This document shows, piece by piece, positions 37,209 through 39,727 of a stretch of 39,727 bases of DNA (position 1 is its first letter; every line of letters starts with the position of its first letter). Source of the stretch: Granulicella sp. dw_53 (GTDB taxonomy: Bacteria; Acidobacteriota; Terriglobia; Terriglobales; Acidobacteriaceae); NCBI RefSeq assembly GCF_018449545.1, contig NZ_JAAVUR010000025.1, positions 1-39,727 on the forward strand, given 5' to 3'. The notes under the pieces were generated by a model that saw only the letters and a program-made list of their open reading frames with translations, ran no database searches and was not told the origin of the DNA. The position numbers and the translations under genes were made by a program.

Positions 37209-38363
37209 CTAATTGCAGGTGCAGGAGCCGGTGCCACTGACCGCTCCAGTACAATTGCCAATGGTGCGCGGCGATGTCGATTTGACGCAGGCAATTTGTC
37301 CTGTCGTCAGGAACCCAGCTTGAACGATGGAATCTGATGTAGAGATTGTGGCGCCACCTCCTATCTGCAAGGTAAGAGCCGTGAGGGAAGTATTGAATTG
37401 TCCTTTGGCCGCTCGCAAATCACCATTATCAAACACTGCAAACTGAGCGTTGGATACCGAACTCGAAGTAACGGCGATTGCCACCTTAGCAGGATCAGCA
37501 TCAGGCAGACCGATCAAGATATCCGCCGTCTTGCTCGTCCGGCTCTGAAGGTTTAAGCCGTAGTCGCGATAGGCATTGACACCGATCGCAGTCACGAATC
37601 CTGTGTTCGGCCCCTGCGATCCAACATTTCCAATCAGTATTCCCACTCCAGAATACTTGCCGGTGTTGCTGCCACCGACGAGGTTAAGGGCGATGCCTGC
37701 CGTGCCATCTCCGGGGTCGTCCGTACTATTGTTATTTCCCAGATCGATCTCAAGACCATCGGCCACGTTGTTGAAGTTGTCGTACTGGATATTGATGTTT
37801 TCTCCCCATAAGGCCCGGTTGCCGCCAGTTCGATGCGATGAGATTGTTAGGCCACCCGTATTTCCGTGAATACCATCATGTGCGGTTCCTCCATCAGTTG
37901 CGAGCGATTCAAGGTCTAAGGCCCAAGGACCGGAATTTGTGGTACCCGATAGCGTCTCCCAGGATTGAAGAGCAGCGGCATTGACTATGTACTGATGGAA
38001 ATAGTGGAAGTCTGGGACACCGTTATTGAATCCGCCCGCGCCGTTATAGAAACGTTGATCTTCAATGGAGACGTTCGAGCCGGGTGAAGTCCATCCTACG
38101 CCCGTTGGCGCATAGGATGGGATCACGATATAGCAGGGGTTGCTGCCACAGGCCGCGATCGCTGCATTCACCCTTGCCACGACTGTACCGCCTGAAAATA
38201 GCTCCTCGTTCCATACCCCGTTCAATTGCATGGCGCCCTGTGATGAGGACACGGGAGTTTGGACAACTGCTGTGCCCTGGATCTGGTTTGGACTGATTGA
38301 CTGTGCATGCAGTGTCCCTCCCATCATTAGGCAGAGATGGAGCTTAGCTATCGATAAGCGCAT
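37209..38363 (-). CDS. Secreted tail-fibre/beta-helix-like protein
   Basis: A 384-aa exported protein. I start it at ATG 38363, where a signal peptide begins (MRLSIAKLHLCLMMGGTLHAQ) and AAGGAA lies 8 nt upstream; the frame extends to 38495 without signal character. The body is glycine-, asparagine- and serine-rich beta sequence like phage tail-fibre or surface fibre proteins (LNGVWNEELFSGGTVVARVN, YRDYGLNLQSRTSKTADILI, FDNGDLRAAKGQFN). The C-terminus is cysteine-rich (ACVKSTSPRTIGNCTGAV, then CTCN) and may be disulfide-bonded. No catalytic domain is seen. It precedes a small coiled-coil secreted protein, together perhaps a surface fibre. Confidence 0.75.
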   Translation of the reverse strand: MRLSIAKLHLCLMMGGTLHAQSISPNQIQGTAVVQTPVSSSQGAMQLNGVWNEELFSGGTVVARVNAAIAACGSNPCYIVIPSYAPTGVGWTSPGSNVSIEDQRFYNGAGGFNNGVPDFHYFHQYIVNAAALQSWETLSGTTNSGPWALDLESLATDGGTAHDGIHGNTGGLTISSHRTGGNRALWGENINIQYDNFNNVADGLEIDLGNNNSTDDPGDGTAGIALNLVGGSNTGKYSGVGILIGNVGSQGPNTGFVTAIGVNAYRDYGLNLQSRTSKTADILIGLPDADPAKVAIAVTSSSVSNAQFAVFDNGDLRAAKGQFNTSLTALTLQIGGGATISTSDSIVQAGFLTTGQIACVKSTSPRTIGNCTGAVSGTGSCTCN

Positions 38364-38368
38364 TAGAG

Positions 38369-38389
38369 ATGTTCCTTCGGATGGAACAT
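38369..38389 (-). promoter_or_regulatory. Hairpin overlapping the ribosome binding site of the tail-fibre-like gene
   Basis: ATGTTCC (38369-38375 on the plus strand) and GGAACAT (38383-38389) form a perfect 7-bp inverted repeat around a 7-nt loop. In the minus-strand transcript the AAGGAA ribosome binding site (38372-38377) is mostly inside the stem, so folding would hide it. This could set low or condition-dependent translation. Confidence 0.4.
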
Positions 38390-39505
38390 AGATCGAGTTC
38401 ACATTCCTGACGGCTTTAGTCTTCCCACTAACGGTCACTCCGGTCGAATTCTGAGTCCGGAAAAGGAAGAATGACAGACGATTATGAACCTGCATTAGCA
38501 GGCAGAGGAGGAAACACCAACCCCCATGCTGAGCTTATAAAGCTTGAGGGGAGGAAACCATCGAGGCAGATACCACGCTACATATCGACCGAACCTAAGA
38601 GAAGACATATGCTATCACTTTCATGCAGGGACCTAGACTAGGTCAGTTCTTCAAGGTACAACGGGAGCTCCGCTATGTGCTTGCTGAATGAAATTTAGAC
38701 GTAGGCGATTCTTCGGTCAAGAGGGTCCATAACAAATGCTGCTGCAACCAAAGTTGCAGGCAAGATGGCAGTCAACTTGCATTAGTGGCAACCTTCCTTA
38801 ATAGAGACCGAAGCACAAATAGATCGACGCGTTGAGAGTTCACAAACCAAAGATTCTAGGCTCGTCATCTGTTTGAGATTGCAGTTCGCATCGTTGTCAA
38901 TCTGTGTGGCCGTGAACTTCTATTCACGTTCCCTCGCCGCCTGCAGAGAACCGCCTTTGCCCGCGTCGCCTACAGCCTACGGCTTCACGGCTGGGCGCAT
39001 CGCAGACAAAGGATCCAATGTCCGTGCTCTAATACGGTTACCGGCCCATATCTCTCGTTCGTGGCGGGCATTGAGAATGAACCGAGACGGGTTGAGACTG
39101 ATGAACTCTTCTCGTGTGGTTCCCAGATGACCATAATGGTTTGCCTTCGTGAGATCCAGAACGCGCGGCAAAGTGGGGGCACCTCAAGAATGTATGGTCC
39201 GCCGTCGAACTGCAAGGGGAAAGCGTGGGACGAGAGCCATGTCTGCGCAAATGTATTCGGCCTTTTTGTGGAGATCAGATCTCCTGGCCATGATGAGTTG
39301 CGCGCGTGCTGTTCCTGATAAAGGGAGCGGTCGTTAAAGACCATTCTTGAGGGCAGGTTGCGGGCACGCCGTTGGGACTGTTCTTTCGTCTTTACTGTTC
39401 CTATGCAGACCTTGGTGGGTAAACTGTTCAACTGTCGTCGTAGGGTGGGAAAGTGGAAAGGGCGTCAGCGCTTTCCAAGCCGAAGGCGTCTTTTCCACCC
39501 TGGGT
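38390..39505. other. Gene-poor region between the tail-fibre-like gene and the IS110 remnant
   Basis: No supported gene in 1.1 kb. The part nearest the tail-fibre-like gene should hold its promoter. Frames at 38985-39431 run on the minus strand after the IS110 stop but lack any recognised domain. Sequence here may be the non-coding end of the IS110 element, which in some subgroups carries a guide (bridge) RNA. Confidence 0.4.
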
Positions 39506-39727
39506 TTATGCGCTCGCCGAACTCGGGAGCGCTCGATATTGCTTACCAGTTGACAACACAGCCCAGGCAATTCTTGCCAGCTTATTGGCTGTGGCTGTGA
39601 CCACAACAGTGAGCGGTGCTCGGGTCTGCAACGCATCGAGCCACGCTCCGAAGGGTGCTCGTTCTCGTTTCATGCGCACCACGGCAGCACGTGCTCCATG
39701 GATCAGGATTTTTCGCAGGTAGCTGTT
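39506..39727 (-). CDS. IS110-family transposase, C-terminal part, cut by window end
   Basis: A frame entering from the right edge and ending at TAA 39506-39508 encodes the C-terminal 73 residues of an IS110/IS1111/IS116-type recombinase. The typical strings are NSYLRKILIHGARAAVVRMK, APFGAWLDALQTRAP and NKLARIAWAVL. In the family this is the transposase_20 end, including the serine-containing conserved block. It is incomplete only because the window stops; the rest should lie beyond base 39727. The opposite-strand frame over the same bases is a shadow. Confidence 0.85.
   Translation of the reverse strand, partial: NSYLRKILIHGARAAVVRMKRERAPFGAWLDALQTRAPLTVVVTATANKLARIAWAVLSTGKQYRALPSSASA

Noticed and set aside
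39334..39722. Plus- and minus-strand frames overlapping the IS110 transposase end
   Set aside because: The minus frame ending at 39506 matches the IS110 C-terminus residue by residue; the others are shadows of it or of its flank.
1..39727. CRISPR array, tRNA or rRNA genes, retron or phage structural cluster
   Set aside because: No regularly spaced repeats, no cloverleaf-like sequence, no reverse transcriptase and no capsid or terminase genes were seen on either strand.

Overview
The window reads as a moderate-GC chromosomal accessory region of a Gram-negative soil bacterium. Very large Sec-exported RHS, malectin, LamG and dockerin proteins, signal-peptide WD40 and beta-helix proteins, and a RepB-primase/SSB pair together suggest an acidobacterium (Terriglobia-like). 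That placement is inference from family content; there is no rRNA or tRNA to anchor it.

Layout. At 0.2-4.6 kb a GT1 glycosyltransferase and a GMC flavin oxidoreductase run leftward, divergent from a one-component regulator (HTH, receiver-like, GAF). At 5.0-5.9 kb there is a complete Xre-RES toxin-antitoxin operon with a readable promoter and candidate operators. At 6.0-13.8 kb a possible small ORF and a structured leader precede a 1733-residue secreted protein (beta-propeller, FN3, LamG, dockerin, three malectin-like domains), tandem terminators, and a secreted WD40 protein. The stretch 13.8-18 kb is a scar zone: an O-methyltransferase missing its N-terminus is joined to an SbcD/YhaO-type nuclease missing its C-terminus, followed by another gene tail, an intact class II Fic protein and an IS66 remnant.

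The main feature is a pair of three-gene modules on opposite strands. Module 1 (23821 to 17949, leftward) and module 2 (30065 to 36623, rightward) each run: secreted LolA/RseB-like protein, Sec-exported RHS giant, small 125-aa protein. The two first genes are divergent paralogues and so are the RHS cores, but the RHS C-termini and the third genes are unrelated (a four-TM protein versus a DUF4288 protein). This is the pattern of exported polymorphic effectors with swapped tips and matching partners, here with a conserved upstream secreted partner.

Between the modules lie GC-rich replication-type genes (a RepB-primase probably missing its N-terminus, and a short SSB), two convergent secreted beta-helix proteins, and a short relic of a tyrosine recombinase. 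After module 2 come a secreted tail-fibre-like protein with a hairpin over its ribosome binding site, a small secreted coiled-coil protein, and the C-terminus of an IS110-family transposase cut by the window end. No CRISPR array, rRNA or tRNA was seen.
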